From positions 1-64,000 of the forward strand of contig DASXOA010000059.1 of assembly GCA_036494675.1 (NCBI GenBank): 64,000 nt of DNA, given 5' to 3'. Each line of letters starts with the position of its first letter. Within the stretch, counting starts at the first letter, position 1. The position numbers were made by a program, and so were the translations under genes. Of the stretch, positions 8,701-16,640 are shown piece by piece. This DNA comes from Rugosimonospora sp036494675. GTDB taxonomy: Bacteria; Actinomycetota; Actinomycetes; Mycobacteriales; Micromonosporaceae. The notes under the pieces are model-generated. The model saw only the letters and a program-made list of their open reading frames with translations. It was not told where the DNA came from and did no database searches.

Positions 8701-9735
8701 GTCGATGATGGTGACGCCCTCCACGCCGCCGTCGGTCATCAGGTGGTCGGAGCCGACGGTCGCGCCGCCGTCGATGAGCACCACCACGTGCGGTCCGCCC
8801 GAGGTGCCGGGCATCGACGGGTTGAACCGGGGCCGGTTGGCCAGCACGTCGTCGAGCATCGCCTCCAGCGCGGTGATCGCCGGGGCGAACAGCCGCACCG
8901 ACCCGACCGCGTCGGTCTTCGTCGGATGCAGCGCCTGCGGCAGCCACTTCGCCCATTCCCAGCCCGGCCGCTGGGTGTCGGAGACGCACAGCCCGATGAG
9001 CAGGTCGTCGGGGGCGTGGAAGGTACACAGCTGGGCGATCACCGCACGCACCAGCCCGCGTACCGCGGTGTCGGGACCGCGCAGGTAGACGTGCGAGAAG
9101 TCGCGCAGCGCGATGGCCACCGGCAGGTCCGGGACGACCGAGTAGGTGGACACGAACCGGCGCAGCGCGACCGCGCACAGCGGTTCGAGTTCGTCGACCG
9201 GCCGGGTCTGCGGCGGGATCAGTGGAGTGGCGATCTCCTGCGGCCCGATGCCGATGCGCACGACGCCGAAGTCGGGGTCCGCGCGGCGGCGCTCCCACAG
9301 CCGGCCGCTGGCCGTGGTCGACCACAGCGCCTGCGGGTCGGGATGCCGGTAGTGCACGGCCTCGCGCTGCTGGCGGATCGTGGCGCGGACCTGCGCGCGC
9401 AGTTGGCTGAGCCGGCGCATGTACTGCCGGCGCGCGTCGATCATGTCGCGCTTGTTCTGACCACCCACCTGGCCGGCCACCTGAGCGGCGATCATGCCGA
9501 GCGTCGAGACGCCATACATGCCGCCGGCCACGTACGCCAGCGGTCCGCCTCGCTGCACCCCCATCATCAGGCCCATCGCCGCGGCACCGGCCGCCATGGG
9601 CATGATGGTCATCATCCGGCTCCAGCCCTTGCCGGTGTTGCTGGGGATCTCCGGCGGCGGGTCGAGGACGACCTCTCCGCTCGGGATCGCGGGCGCGAGT
9701 CGACGCGGTGGTCGCCTGACGATCACCAGTCCCAC
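5776..9735 (-). CDS. eccC: Type VII secretion motor ATPase EccC (EccCa-EccCb fused form)
   Basis: The protein is 1319 residues, the normal length of the single-chain EccC. The start chosen is the GTG at 9735, which follows GGGAGGGGAGG; in-frame DNA further upstream is intergenic in character. Two membrane segments lie at about residues 40-85. Three FtsK/SpoIIIE-type ATPase domains follow. D1 has GATGSGKSE near 479, VDFKGG and IIVDEFSELL. D2 has GGPQSGKS near 831 with LDFGGG and LVIDGW. D3 has GDIECGKS near 1116 with LVDYRR and LIDDYD. Only D1 keeps the Asp-Glu Walker B pair expected for hydrolysis; D2 and D3 are expected to bind nucleotide and substrate signal peptides. EccC is the motor of the T7SS channel, recognising WXG100-type substrates at the inner membrane. 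Confidence 0.95.
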   Translation of the reverse strand: MGLVIVRRPPRRLAPAIPSGEVVLDPPPEIPSNTGKGWSRMMTIMPMAAGAAAMGLMMGVQRGGPLAYVAGGMYGVSTLGMIAAQVAGQVGGQNKRDMIDARRQYMRRLSQLRAQVRATIRQQREAVHYRHPDPQALWSTTASGRLWERRRADPDFGVVRIGIGPQEIATPLIPPQTRPVDELEPLCAVALRRFVSTYSVVPDLPVAIALRDFSHVYLRGPDTAVRGLVRAVIAQLCTFHAPDDLLIGLCVSDTQRPGWEWAKWLPQALHPTKTDAVGSVRLFAPAITALEAMLDDVLANRPRFNPSMPGTSGGPHVVVLIDGGATVGSDHLMTDGGVEGVTIIDLSNPPPRLLDESAVVLDVAADGTVTGTTMDGATEVGHADTMAHSEAEALVRELAPLRLSATSYADQSVTVDLGLSELLELGDPYDFDVARGWASRPNRDRLRVPIGVSTDGRSIELDLKESAQEGMGPHGLLVGATGSGKSELLRTLVLALAVTHNSEILNFVLVDFKGGATFTKLDRLPHTSAVITNLEEELSLVDRMLGAIQGELMRRQELLRHAGNYASQRDYERARAAGIPLAPLPSLLIIVDEFSELLTARPDFIEMFVQIGRVGRSLGVHLLLASQRLEEGRLRGLETHLSYRIGLRTFSSMDSRAVLGVPDAYELPRSPGHGYIKAGTEGLIRFRAAYVSGVFHRDGNRQALDGQPSDIVRPYTTHYAASSAPEQQVETPAEAEEPVGGDTLLDVLVGRMEGRGMPAHQVWLPPLADPATLDQLLPPIVHTAQRGLTVNDPALLGAVHGVVGIIDKPFEQRRDPMWLDFSGGAGNLVVIGGPQSGKSMFLRTLIASLALTHTPAEAQFYCLDFGGGALTTLRDLPHVGSVATRRDINRVRRTIAELQVLVQEREHRFSSAGVDGIATYRRMKRAGQLRDDPFGDVFLVIDGWSTLRSDYEDLEPAVAELANRGLGFGVHLLASGSRWMDIRPAQRDSFGTKVELRLGEPSDSVINRRAAVNVPERLPGHGLTPDGLHFLTGLPRMDGAQRIEDLSDAVAELIKVARNDWTGPPAPQVRLLPDELPYDALPAPVAGSGRLPIGVAEANLQPVHLDFDAEPHVLLFGDIECGKSSFLRGLARSITESYEPSQARVILVDYRRSLLGCVTTDHLIGYGTSVQVTNDLIHQVVEVMKERLPGPDITPDQLRNRSWWRGPDLYLLIDDYDLVAGGAANPLLPLLEYLAQARDIGLHLVITRRIGGASRALFDPIIGRIRELASPGIMMSGPKEEGVLFGNVKPQFLPPGRGWMVTRREGARLVQLAWSPPVH

Positions 9736-10010
9736 GCGGCCTCCCCTCCCAGACCCGGGCCATCCTAGACCAGCCGCCCCACCGGGTTGAGCCCCCGAGT
9801 CCACTACCGGCCGCATCCTGGCGACACCGATGATGGCCGGCGCCCTGATGCCGCGGCAGCGGTGACCGGCCGGGCCCGCGGCGAGGTGCCGGCGCATGAC
9901 CGCGGGGCCGCGCGGGCACGGCCCGCCGCGCCTGCCGCCGCATGCTAGGTTGACCCCGAACGGGGCCGGTGTGCGCTCCCGTGCCCGCAATCGCCCGGGA
10001 GGTGAGCAGT
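9736..10010. promoter_or_regulatory. Divergent eccC/eccD control region
   Basis: This 275-bp gap separates eccC (minus) and eccD (plus). Actinobacterial -10-like hexamers are TAGGAT on the minus strand (9767-9762), about 27 bp before the eccC GTG, and TAGGTT on the plus strand (9946-9951), about 60 bp before the eccD GTG. No convincing -35 elements or operator repeats are seen. Strong RBSs precede both starts. Confidence 0.35.
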
Positions 10011-11417
10011 GTGACGGCCCCGGTTGGGCTCGGTCTGGCCCGGGTGACCGTGGCCACGCCGAAACGGCGGGTCGATGTCGCGTTACCCGAGAACGCACTC
10101 GTCGCCGAACTGCTTCCACACCTCCTCCGCCACGCCGGCGACGACCTTCCCGACGACGGGGAACGGCACGGCGGCTGGACACTGCGGCGGGCCACCGGCG
10201 CCGAGCTCGACCCGGTGCGCAGCCTCGCGGTGCAGGGGGTCCGCGACGGCGAACTGCTCAACCTCGTGCCCCGCCGGATGGACTGGCCCGAGCTGGCCTA
10301 CGACGACATCGTCGAGGTCATCGCGAGCGGTGCCCGGCGATCCGGCCGATCCTGGGGCAGTGCCGCGACCCGGCGCTGCGGCCTGGCGGTGGCCGCCGTG
10401 GTGCTCGTGCTCGGCCTGTCCGAGGTGCTGCTGTCCGGCCCGCCCTGGGCGCTGCCCGGCGGCTGCGCGCTGGCTGTGGCCGCCGTACTCGCCCTGATCG
10501 GGATCGTCCTGTCCCGGGCCATCTCCGACGCCGTCGCCGGCGGCGTGGTGGCCGGCTGCGCCCTGCCGTACGCGTTCGTCGGCGGCCTGCTGCTGACCGC
10601 GCCGGCCGGCACCGCACTGCGCCACCTCGGCGCGCCGCAACTGCTGCTCGCCTCGGCCGCGTTGACCGTCTTCGGTGTCATCGGATACGCCGGCGCCGCC
10701 GCGACGCTGCGGGTGTTCGTGGCCGGGATCGGCAGCGGCCTCGCCGGGATGCTCGCCGCCCTGCTCTGCTTCGCCGGCATGTCCCCGGCCGGCGCCGCCG
10801 CGATCACCATCACCGTGGCCCTCGGCATGCTGCCCGGCTACCCGCTGATCTCCGGATGGCTGGGCAAGCTTCCGGTTCCGGCGCTGCCCGACCGGCCCGA
10901 GGACATCCTGGAGGACCGGCCGACTCCGCGACGCGAGGGCGTGTTCGCCGCCGTGGCGCGGGCCACCGAGCTGCTGTCCGGGATGCTCCTGGTCGCCGCG
11001 ATCGTCAGCGTGTGCTGCGCGGCCGTGCTGACCACCACCGGTTCCGTCGTGGACGAGTTGCTCGCCGTCACGGCGGCCGCCGCACTGCTGCTGCGCGGCC
11101 GGCTGTTCCCCACCCCGCAGCAGCGGATCCCGCTGATGTGCAGCGGCATCATCCTGCTGGCCCTGATGATGCTCGGGCTCACCGTGCGCACCTCGAACAC
11201 CGGGGTGCGGCTGCTGCTGCTCGTGTTCGTCGCGGCGGTCGCGGGGCTGGTGCTGGCGGCCGGCATGGTTTACAGCAGGCGGGCTCCGTCGCCGTACATC
11301 GGGCGGATCGCCGACATCGTGGACGTCCTGGCCATCATGGCGCTGGTACCGCTGGCATGCGCGGTCGCCGGCGTCTTCCACACCATCCAGGGATTGTTCG
11401 CCTCGGTCGGCGGGTGA
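10011..11417 (+). CDS. eccD: Type VII secretion integral membrane protein EccD
   Basis: The protein is 468 residues. I chose the GTG at 10011 because GGGAGGTG lies just upstream and because the protein then begins directly with the ubiquitin-like domain (GLARVTVATPKRRVDVALP). That domain occupies roughly residues 5-95 and contains LLNLVPRRMDWPEL. It is followed by about eleven hydrophobic segments of 18-22 residues up to the C-terminus. This YukD-like domain plus eleven-helix architecture is diagnostic for EccD, which forms the membrane vestibule of the T7SS. It is divergent from eccC and is followed by eccB after 18 bp, so eccD-eccB is an operon. Confidence 0.93.
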   Translation: MTAPVGLGLARVTVATPKRRVDVALPENALVAELLPHLLRHAGDDLPDDGERHGGWTLRRATGAELDPVRSLAVQGVRDGELLNLVPRRMDWPELAYDDIVEVIASGARRSGRSWGSAATRRCGLAVAAVVLVLGLSEVLLSGPPWALPGGCALAVAAVLALIGIVLSRAISDAVAGGVVAGCALPYAFVGGLLLTAPAGTALRHLGAPQLLLASAALTVFGVIGYAGAAATLRVFVAGIGSGLAGMLAALLCFAGMSPAGAAAITITVALGMLPGYPLISGWLGKLPVPALPDRPEDILEDRPTPRREGVFAAVARATELLSGMLLVAAIVSVCCAAVLTTTGSVVDELLAVTAAAALLLRGRLFPTPQQRIPLMCSGIILLALMMLGLTVRTSNTGVRLLLLVFVAAVAGLVLAAGMVYSRRAPSPYIGRIADIVDVLAIMALVPLACAVAGVFHTIQGLFASVGG

Positions 11418-11435
11418 GGTCGGGGCGAGGGAGAC

Positions 11436-12842
11436 ATGGCGTCGCGTCGGGACCAGCTGCAGTCCTACCAGTTCCTGACCCAGCGGGTCATCTCCGCGTT
11501 CGTGATGCGGGAGACCGATCCGGCACAGTCGCCGCTGCGCCGGGGAGTCGGCGCGGTCTTCGCCGGCCTGATGGTCGCGGTGATGGTCGGTGCCGGGTTC
11601 GGCGTCTACGGTCTGCTCACCAAGATCGGTAGCAACAACTGGAAGACCAACGGCGCGATCGTCGTGGAGAAGGAGACCGGCGCCACCTACGTGTACAACA
11701 GCGGGCAACTGCACCCGATGCTGAACTACACGTCGGCGCTGCTCGACACGATGGGCAACGGCGGCGGCGTGTTCCGGGAATCCTCGGCCGCGCTGGTCGG
11801 TGTGCCGCGCGGCGTCATGCTCGGCATCCCGAACGCGCCCGACTCGCTGCCCAACGCGGCCCACACCGCCGGCGCCCCCTGGACGCTGTGCACGACCACG
11901 AACTCCTCCGCCACCAGCCTCGCCACCACGACCCTGGCCCTGTCCCTGGCGCCGGCCGGGGCACAGCCGCTGGCCGACCAGGGCCTCCTGGTCCGCGACC
12001 CGCAGACCAGGTCGACGTACCTGATCTGGCACGGCAACCGGTACCAGATCGACAGCGACGTGTTGCCGGCGCTGTTCGGCATCGTCACCCCGATCGCCGG
12101 CGGCACCGCCTGGCTCAACGGGCTGCCCCGCGGCGCCGACATCGACCCGATCGCGGTGACGCACGACGGCACGCCGTCCCCCGCCGTGACCGGGCACCAC
12201 ATCGGCGACCTGCTCGTCAGCCAGGTCGGCAGCGGAGGTGTCCAGTACTGGCTGGTGTTCGACGACGGCCTCGCGCCCATCACCGAGCTGCAGAAGGACA
12301 TCGTGGTCGGCCAGGGAGGCGCGCAGCCGCAGCCGATCAGCGTCAGCGACTCCACCCGGTTGCCGCGCAGCACCCACCTGCGGCCGGACACCGAGGCCGT
12401 CGCTCCGCCCGGACGCCCGCCGGCGCTGGCGCAGCTGACGAACCCGAGCGACCAGATCTGCGCGGAGTTCACGAACGCGAAGGCGCCACCCTCCGTGTCG
12501 TTCGGCGGCACGCTGCCGGTGGCGGGCACCGGCACACCCACCGGGTCCCGCACGTCGACCGGCGCCGTGCTCGCCGACCGGGTCATAGTGCCGGCCGGCC
12601 ACGCCGAGGTGGTGCAGGTGATGGCGTCCTCGACGACCGCCGCCGGCGGCTACTACCTGGTCACGGACCTGGGCATCCGGTACGCCGTGGCGTCCGACGC
12701 GGTGCTGAAGGTGCTGGGGTACCAGCCGGGCAACGCCGTCGCCATGCCGGACGGGCTGGCGCGGCTCATCCCGAGCGGTCCGGCGCTCGACCCGGCGGCG
12801 GCTCAGACGCCGGTCGCCAGCACCAACTCGGACGGTTCATGA
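11436..12842 (+). CDS. eccB: Type VII secretion protein EccB
   Basis: The protein is 468 residues, with the ATG preceded by GAGGGAGA. The N-terminus MASRRDQLQSYQFLTQRV is typical of EccB, followed by one membrane helix (about 43-65) and a large extracytoplasmic domain containing repeat-like units (for example TTYLIWHGNRYQID and a later GGYYLVTDLGIRYAV). EccB spans the inner membrane and projects its repeat domain into the periplasm-like space, where it stabilises EccC and binds the mycosin. It lies 18 bp downstream of eccD. A 148-bp gap separates it from the WXG100 pair. Confidence 0.94.
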   Translation: MASRRDQLQSYQFLTQRVISAFVMRETDPAQSPLRRGVGAVFAGLMVAVMVGAGFGVYGLLTKIGSNNWKTNGAIVVEKETGATYVYNSGQLHPMLNYTSALLDTMGNGGGVFRESSAALVGVPRGVMLGIPNAPDSLPNAAHTAGAPWTLCTTTNSSATSLATTTLALSLAPAGAQPLADQGLLVRDPQTRSTYLIWHGNRYQIDSDVLPALFGIVTPIAGGTAWLNGLPRGADIDPIAVTHDGTPSPAVTGHHIGDLLVSQVGSGGVQYWLVFDDGLAPITELQKDIVVGQGGAQPQPISVSDSTRLPRSTHLRPDTEAVAPPGRPPALAQLTNPSDQICAEFTNAKAPPSVSFGGTLPVAGTGTPTGSRTSTGAVLADRVIVPAGHAEVVQVMASSTTAAGGYYLVTDLGIRYAVASDAVLKVLGYQPGNAVAMPDGLARLIPSGPALDPAAAQTPVASTNSDGS

Positions 12843-12990
12843 GCCGGCCGGGTGGTTTGTCGTGGCGTGCGTTGATAGCCTCACCTGGCTGTCTGCACCA
12901 CGGTCCCGCCCGGTGCGCACCATCACCGGGTTTGTCGGGGGAGAAGGCCACCGCTAACGGGGGCACCGGAAGAAGTGAGGTGAACGCAAT

Positions 12991-13338
12991 TTGCCTGGCA
13001 AGACACGGGTAACTCCAGAGATGCTCAACAACGCGGCGCAGGTCGCGACGCAGGCCGGCGAGGACATCACGCTCAACCTGACCCGCCTGCTCAACGAGAT
13101 CGAGTCGCAGGCGCCAGCGTTCAAGGGCAGCGCCGGTACCAGCTTCCAGAACGTGTCCGGCGAGCTGGGCCAGGAACTGAAGAAGCTCCTCGACGCGTTG
13201 AACGAAATGGCGGGCAACGTCAACCAGTCGAGCCAGGTGTTCGGCTCGACGGACGCCGACGCCGCCAACGAGATCAGCAAGGTCGCCGGCACCTACCTGC
13301 CCGGTGCCAGTGACGTGACGACAGCTCTGCGGGGGTGA
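12991..13338 (+). CDS. WXG100-family protein, EsxB-like, with FKG in place of WxG
   Basis: The protein is 115 residues of mostly alpha-helical sequence: two helices separated by a turn near APAFKGSAGTSFQN. The turn motif is F-K-G, not W-x-G, so it is a variant member. I chose TTG at 12991 because GAGGTGA sits just upstream; the next in-frame ATG (13021) would remove part of helix 1. It is 4 bp from the next WXG100 gene, and such pairs form helical heterodimers exported by the T7SS. It lacks a clear YxxxD/E export signal at the C-terminus (GTYLPGASDVTTALRG is the nearest). Confidence 0.85.
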   Translation: MPGKTRVTPEMLNNAAQVATQAGEDITLNLTRLLNEIESQAPAFKGSAGTSFQNVSGELGQELKKLLDALNEMAGNVNQSSQVFGSTDADAANEISKVAGTYLPGASDVTTALRG

Positions 13339-13342
13339 CGTA

Positions 13343-13630
13343 ATGAGCGACTTGGTCTACGACTTCGGTGGCATCGACACCATCTCCGGTTCGATCGCTG
13401 CCTTCGTCAGCCACATGAACGACCAGCTCGACCAGGTGGACCGCACGTTCAAGAACCTGCTGGCGCAGGGCTGGGAAGGTCAGGGTGCCACCGCGTTCAA
13501 CGGGTGCAGCGCCAAGTGGCACAGCAGCGCCGGCCAGATGGCCGGCACGCTTCAGCAGCTCAGCGCGAAGGTCGGCAAGGCCGGCGCCGACATGGCGCAG
13601 GCCGACGCGGCAGCGGCCGCTCGCTTCTGA
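13343..13630 (+). CDS. WXG100-family protein, EsxA-like
   Basis: The protein is 95 residues, the standard WXG100 length, with a two-helix hairpin and the canonical turn AQGWEGQGATAFNG (W-E-G near residue 43). The ATG follows GGGGGTGA. It is the partner of the gene ending 4 bp upstream, so the two probably form the main secreted heterodimer of this T7SS. A strong hairpin follows the stop codon. Confidence 0.92.
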   Translation: MSDLVYDFGGIDTISGSIAAFVSHMNDQLDQVDRTFKNLLAQGWEGQGATAFNGCSAKWHSSAGQMAGTLQQLSAKVGKAGADMAQADAAAAARF

Positions 13631-13651
13631 CCCACTGGCGCCTCAACGAGG

Positions 13652-13683
13652 GCGGGCACCGATCCCATCGGACCGGTGCCCGC
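13652..13683. terminator. Stem-loop terminator between esx pair and mycP
   Basis: The 10-bp arms GCGGGCACCG (13652-13661) and CGGTGCCCGC (13674-13683) pair perfectly, with extra partial pairing in the loop. It sits 22 bp after the stop of the esxA-like gene and 23 bp before the mycP stop, so it can serve both convergent transcripts. There is no long U-tract, as usual in high-GC actinobacteria. Confidence 0.7.
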
Positions 13684-13705
13684 TTCGTCTGTCTCCACCC
13701 TCGCC

Positions 13706-15034
13706 CTATCGACGGGGTCGGCCGGGCTCCGGCGACGGCTCCTCGAACAACAGGGCCGGCGGCCCTGGCTCGTCCGGCTCCACCCGCTCCGGCACCGGCG
13801 CGGCGAAGGCCGGACGCCATTCGCGCCGCCTGGCCCGAGGAAGGCCGATCGCGGTCACCGTCACGACCAGCAGCAGCCCGAGCCCGATCACGGTGAGCAG
13901 GATCGCCAACCGCCGGCCGTGGCTCCAGGCCTCTTCCCGGGCCAGTTCGGCTTTGCTCGGCCCCGCCGGGGTGAACGCCGACATCGGTACCGGGGCCTGG
14001 TTCACCATGTCGTCGGCGACCGCGCCGTACGGGTTGACGATCCCGTGCCCGTACTCCGGACCGTTCTGGCCACCGGCGGCCGGCGTCGCGGTACCCAGCA
14101 GCCGCGCGCTGATCTGCGCTCTGCTCAGCTGCGGCCAACGCGCCCGGGTCAGTGCCGCGGCGCCGCTGACGAACCCGGCCGCGAGAGCCGTGCTCCCCTC
14201 CACGTTGACCAGGCCCTGCTCGCGTTGCAGGGCCGGTACGGCGGCGCCCGGCGCGACGAGGTCGACGTAGCTCCCGTGCTCCGAGTTCTCCCACTGCGTG
14301 CCGCCCTGCGCGATCGCGCCCACCCCGATGACGTCCGGGTCGCTCGCCGGGTACGGCGTGGGATCGCCGTCGCTGGCCGCACCGGCGTCCCCGACCGCGG
14401 CGACGACCGTGATGCCGGCCGACACGGCGTTCGCGATCGCGCTGCGCACACCGGGATCGTTGACCGCCATTGCCGCCGAGATGTCCAGCACGTCGACCCG
14501 TTGGCCCACCGCCCAGTTGATGCCCCGGGCCAGAACCGCCGACGTGACCGGTGCGGTGACGTCCTGGCCGGGCTCCCCGGCCACCCGTACCGGCACGATG
14601 GTCACCCCCGGCGCCACCCCGTAGATCCCCGACGCACCGGCCTGCTGCGCCGCGATGGCGCCGGCCACCTGGGTACCGGAGCCGGCACAGTCGGTGTTCG
14701 CCGGGCCGCTGCCCTTCACCGCGTCGTACCCGGCGGCCACGTGACCGCGTAGCTGCGGCTGGTTGGCGTCGACGCCGGAGTCCAGCACCGCCACCGTCTG
14801 GCCGCTCCCCTCGGTGAAGGACCAGGCCCGTTCCGGGGCGAGCAGTTGCTGCGCCCAGGGGACGGGTGCGGCCGACGGCCCGACGGTGGTGCAGTTGTCA
14901 TCCGCCGCGGCGGGGGCGGCCCCGGTCACGACGGTGAACAGCGACACGACACAGCCCGCCGCGAGCAGGGCGCCCCACTCCCGCAGGCTCCTGCGCGACC
15001 GGGCGGCCGGTGTCCCGCCGTTGCGACGCGCCAC
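13706..15034 (-). CDS. mycP: Type VII secretion-associated mycosin with degenerate active site (likely pseudoprotease)
   Basis: The protein is 442 residues. The GTG at 15034 is chosen because GGAGGAGA lies 3 bp upstream. It has a signal peptide (ending near AAPAAA), a subtilisin-like domain (about 55-330) and a C-terminal membrane helix (about 371-395) with a short cytosolic tail: the mycosin layout. The catalytic Asp is present (VLDSGVD, residue 85). The His motif reads CAGSGTQVAG, so His is replaced by Ser119. The oxyanion Asn motif reads AVGDAGA (Asp216). The Ser motif reads STALAAGFVSG, which aligns with GTSxAAPxVSG and places Ala283 at the nucleophile position. Mycosins stabilise the T7SS membrane complex independently of proteolysis, so a structural role remains possible. 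It lies beside the esx pair and eccB. Confidence 0.88.
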   Translation of the reverse strand: MARRNGGTPAARSRRSLREWGALLAAGCVVSLFTVVTGAAPAAADDNCTTVGPSAAPVPWAQQLLAPERAWSFTEGSGQTVAVLDSGVDANQPQLRGHVAAGYDAVKGSGPANTDCAGSGTQVAGAIAAQQAGASGIYGVAPGVTIVPVRVAGEPGQDVTAPVTSAVLARGINWAVGQRVDVLDISAAMAVNDPGVRSAIANAVSAGITVVAAVGDAGAASDGDPTPYPASDPDVIGVGAIAQGGTQWENSEHGSYVDLVAPGAAVPALQREQGLVNVEGSTALAAGFVSGAAALTRARWPQLSRAQISARLLGTATPAAGGQNGPEYGHGIVNPYGAVADDMVNQAPVPMSAFTPAGPSKAELAREEAWSHGRRLAILLTVIGLGLLLVVTVTAIGLPRARRREWRPAFAAPVPERVEPDEPGPPALLFEEPSPEPGRPRR

Positions 15035-15069
15035 GGCTCTCCTCCAAGCAGTCGACAACCGCGGCGCGG

Positions 15070-15546
15070 TCAGTCCAGTACGAGCACGAGCCGGCCGGAG
15101 TCGGCCGTGACGGCCAGCGGCACCTCACCCCGGTCGTCGACGACCAGGTAGACATCGCGCAGCGCCGCCGCGCGTTCGCTCAGGTCGGTCAGGCGCTCGC
15201 GCTGCGCGTCGGTCAGGCCGGCTGGTGGCGCCGGTACCCGCAGGATCGCGAGCGCCGACGCGCTCGCCCGCGCGTCGGCCGGCCTGATCTCCTGCGCCCG
15301 GGCCAGCCGTTCGGCCAGCGGGCGCAGGATCTCGTCGACGACCACGGGGTCGGTGGCCGCCGAATCCAACTCGGCGAGGCCGCTCGCGGCCACGTCGGCC
15401 CGGTCCCGCTCCAACACGCCCGGCAACGACTGGCTGATCTGGCCCGCGCCGGACAGCGGCCAGTCGACCAGGTCCCGCAGCCGGTTCAGGTCGCCGGCAC
15501 GCGCCGCGTCGACCGCCGCCGTGAGCGCGTCCGCGCCGTCAGCCAT
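15070..15546 (-). CDS. Hypothetical protein, T7SS locus
   Basis: The protein is 158 residues with no signal peptide or membrane segment, rich in Ala, Asp, Leu and Arg, and predicted mainly helical with a short beta-rich end (DVYLVVDDRGEVPLAV near the C-terminus). I do not recognise the family. Its start codon lies inside the end of the upstream small gene (8-bp overlap) and its stop is 35 bp before the mycP start, so the three genes probably form an operon. A role with the mycosin is possible from position alone. Confidence 0.65.
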   Translation of the reverse strand: MADGADALTAAVDAARAGDLNRLRDLVDWPLSGAGQISQSLPGVLERDRADVAASGLAELDSAATDPVVVDEILRPLAERLARAQEIRPADARASASALAILRVPAPPAGLTDAQRERLTDLSERAAALRDVYLVVDDRGEVPLAVTADSGRLVLVLD

Positions 15547-15850
15547 GCCCGTCCCCGTCTGTGCCGCCGTGCCCGCCTGTACCGCCGGTGCCGCCGCCAG
15601 GCGGCGGAGTCATCGGCATGCCGGTCCGGGGGTCGAGGCCCATGATCTCCCGTGCCCTCATCATGAACTCGGCCTCGGCATCCGGCGATGGATCAACGTC
15701 GATGTGATGCACGTTGTAGTCGGAGTCCGGATCGGGGTGCTCCTCCGGCCGGAACTGGCCGTCGTCGACGTGCCGCTTGGCCCACTCGTCGTGCCAGCGC
15801 GCCAGCTCCATCAGCTTCCGGAGCCGGGGTGACTCCGCCTCGGCGGCCAT
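15539..15850 (-). CDS. Small hydrophilic hypothetical protein
   Basis: The protein is 103 residues, with the ATG preceded by GGGGGAGG. It is strongly acidic and rich in His and Asp (HPDPDSDYNVHHIDVDP around residue 38-54) and ends in a Gly/Thr/His tail (PPPGGGTGG onward), suggesting a disordered C-terminus. It overlaps the 158-residue gene by 8 bp. I do not recognise the family. The His/Asp content could bind metal, but no ordered site is apparent. Confidence 0.65.
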   Translation of the reverse strand: MAAEAESPRLRKLMELARWHDEWAKRHVDDGQFRPEEHPDPDSDYNVHHIDVDPSPDAEAEFMMRAREIMGLDPRTGMPMTPPPGGGTGGTGGHGGTDGDGHG

Positions 15851-15909
15851 CGAACCTCCCCCATCCGCGCGCTCGGCGCCCCTGGTCGATCGATCTGAAC
15901 CGGCCTCTC

Positions 15910-15915
15910 ACCATA
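15910..15915 (-). promoter_or_regulatory. Candidate -10 element for the 15850-mycP operon
   Basis: Minus-strand TATGGT lies about 60 bp upstream of the ATG at 15850 in an otherwise GC-rich gap. No clear -35 is seen; the upstream sequence is the 18-bp tandem repeat. Confidence 0.3.
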
Positions 15916-15935
15916 GCCCAGGCCCCACCGGCACA

Positions 15936-16007
15936 GCGTCCGCACCGGCATCGGCGTCCGCACCGGCATCGGCGTCCGCACCCGGCACAGCGTCCGCACC
16001 GGCATCG
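15936..16007. repeat. Four tandem 18-bp repeats
   Basis: Units at 15936-15953, 15954-15971, 15972-15989 and 15990-16007 follow the consensus GCGTCCGCACCGGCATCG; three are identical and the third differs at its 3' half. The array fills the 215-bp gap between two minus-strand genes, upstream of the putative promoter of the 15850 gene. No coding sequence is supported there. It could be a multi-site operator or simply slippage-prone DNA. Confidence 0.85.
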
Positions 16008-16065
16008 GCGGTCCTCGGCCTCGGCGGCCCGCGGACGAACCGCACCCGTGCGGGATCCGCCCGGG

Positions 16066-16617
16066 TCACCCCAGCCGCGCCAGCTCTCCCCGGTACGCCT
16101 CGCGTACCGCGTCGATCGCGCTCCGCCGGAACCGGAACGGTTCACGCCGGTACTCCTCGCGGCCCCGATCGCTCCAGAACGCCGTCTCCGGTACCGTGTC
16201 GGCCCCCGGCGGTACGAACTTCGCCACCTCGTCCATCGCGGCAGCCGCGAAGGCCAGGTCCGCCCGCGCCCGGGGCAGTTCGTCCGGCCCGATCCGCTCC
16301 GGATCGGCGGGGTGCAGCCCGGCATAGCGCTCGGCCACCCAGGCCCACTGCCCCGCGTCGATCAGCTCCGACGGCTGGTCGCTCCCGAACCACACCTGTC
16401 CCCGGGGCACCCGCGGCTCCGGGGCGTCCGGTAGCCGGAACAGAAACTCCCGCGCCGTCCCGCAGTCCGGGCAGTTGGCCGCGTACCGCCGAAGGAGCTC
16501 ATCGCCGTTGGCCAGCACCATGCTGTCCGCCGGGAACCGGCCCTGCCCGCACGCGCACGGATTGAGGGTCATGTACAGGTGAGCTTCTTCACTGCTACGA
16601 GCGAGTGGGAGGGTCAC
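16066..16617 (-). CDS. Cys-rich protein, paralogue of the 37705-38253 gene
   Basis: The protein is 183 residues. GTG at 16617 is preferred because the resulting N-terminus (MTLPLARSSEEAHLY) aligns without gaps to the paralogue (MPVLVARSAPECRLY). It has a CxC motif (NPCACGQ, about 21-23) and CPDCG (about 49-52), four cysteines fitting a zinc ribbon. A C-terminal region, EVAKFVPPGADTVPETAFWS, is also conserved in the paralogue. There is no signal peptide. It is the last gene of the toxin operon, 23 bp after the preceding stop. TAGGGT at 16630-16625 on the minus strand could be an extra internal promoter. Function is unknown. Confidence 0.72.
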   Translation of the reverse strand: MTLPLARSSEEAHLYMTLNPCACGQGRFPADSMVLANGDELLRRYAANCPDCGTAREFLFRLPDAPEPRVPRGQVWFGSDQPSELIDAGQWAWVAERYAGLHPADPERIGPDELPRARADLAFAAAAMDEVAKFVPPGADTVPETAFWSDRGREEYRREPFRFRRSAIDAVREAYRGELARLG

Positions 16618-16640
16618 CGCGCCACCCTAGCCCGGTCCGG

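Noticed and set aside
5731..9768. An open frame of over 1300 codons opposite eccC.
   Set aside because: The minus strand encodes a textbook EccC with three Walker A motifs. The plus frame gives a His/Arg/Gln-rich sequence without motifs.
15936..16007. Possible CRISPR-like array.
   Set aside because: The units are contiguous with no spacers, and no cas gene is nearby.
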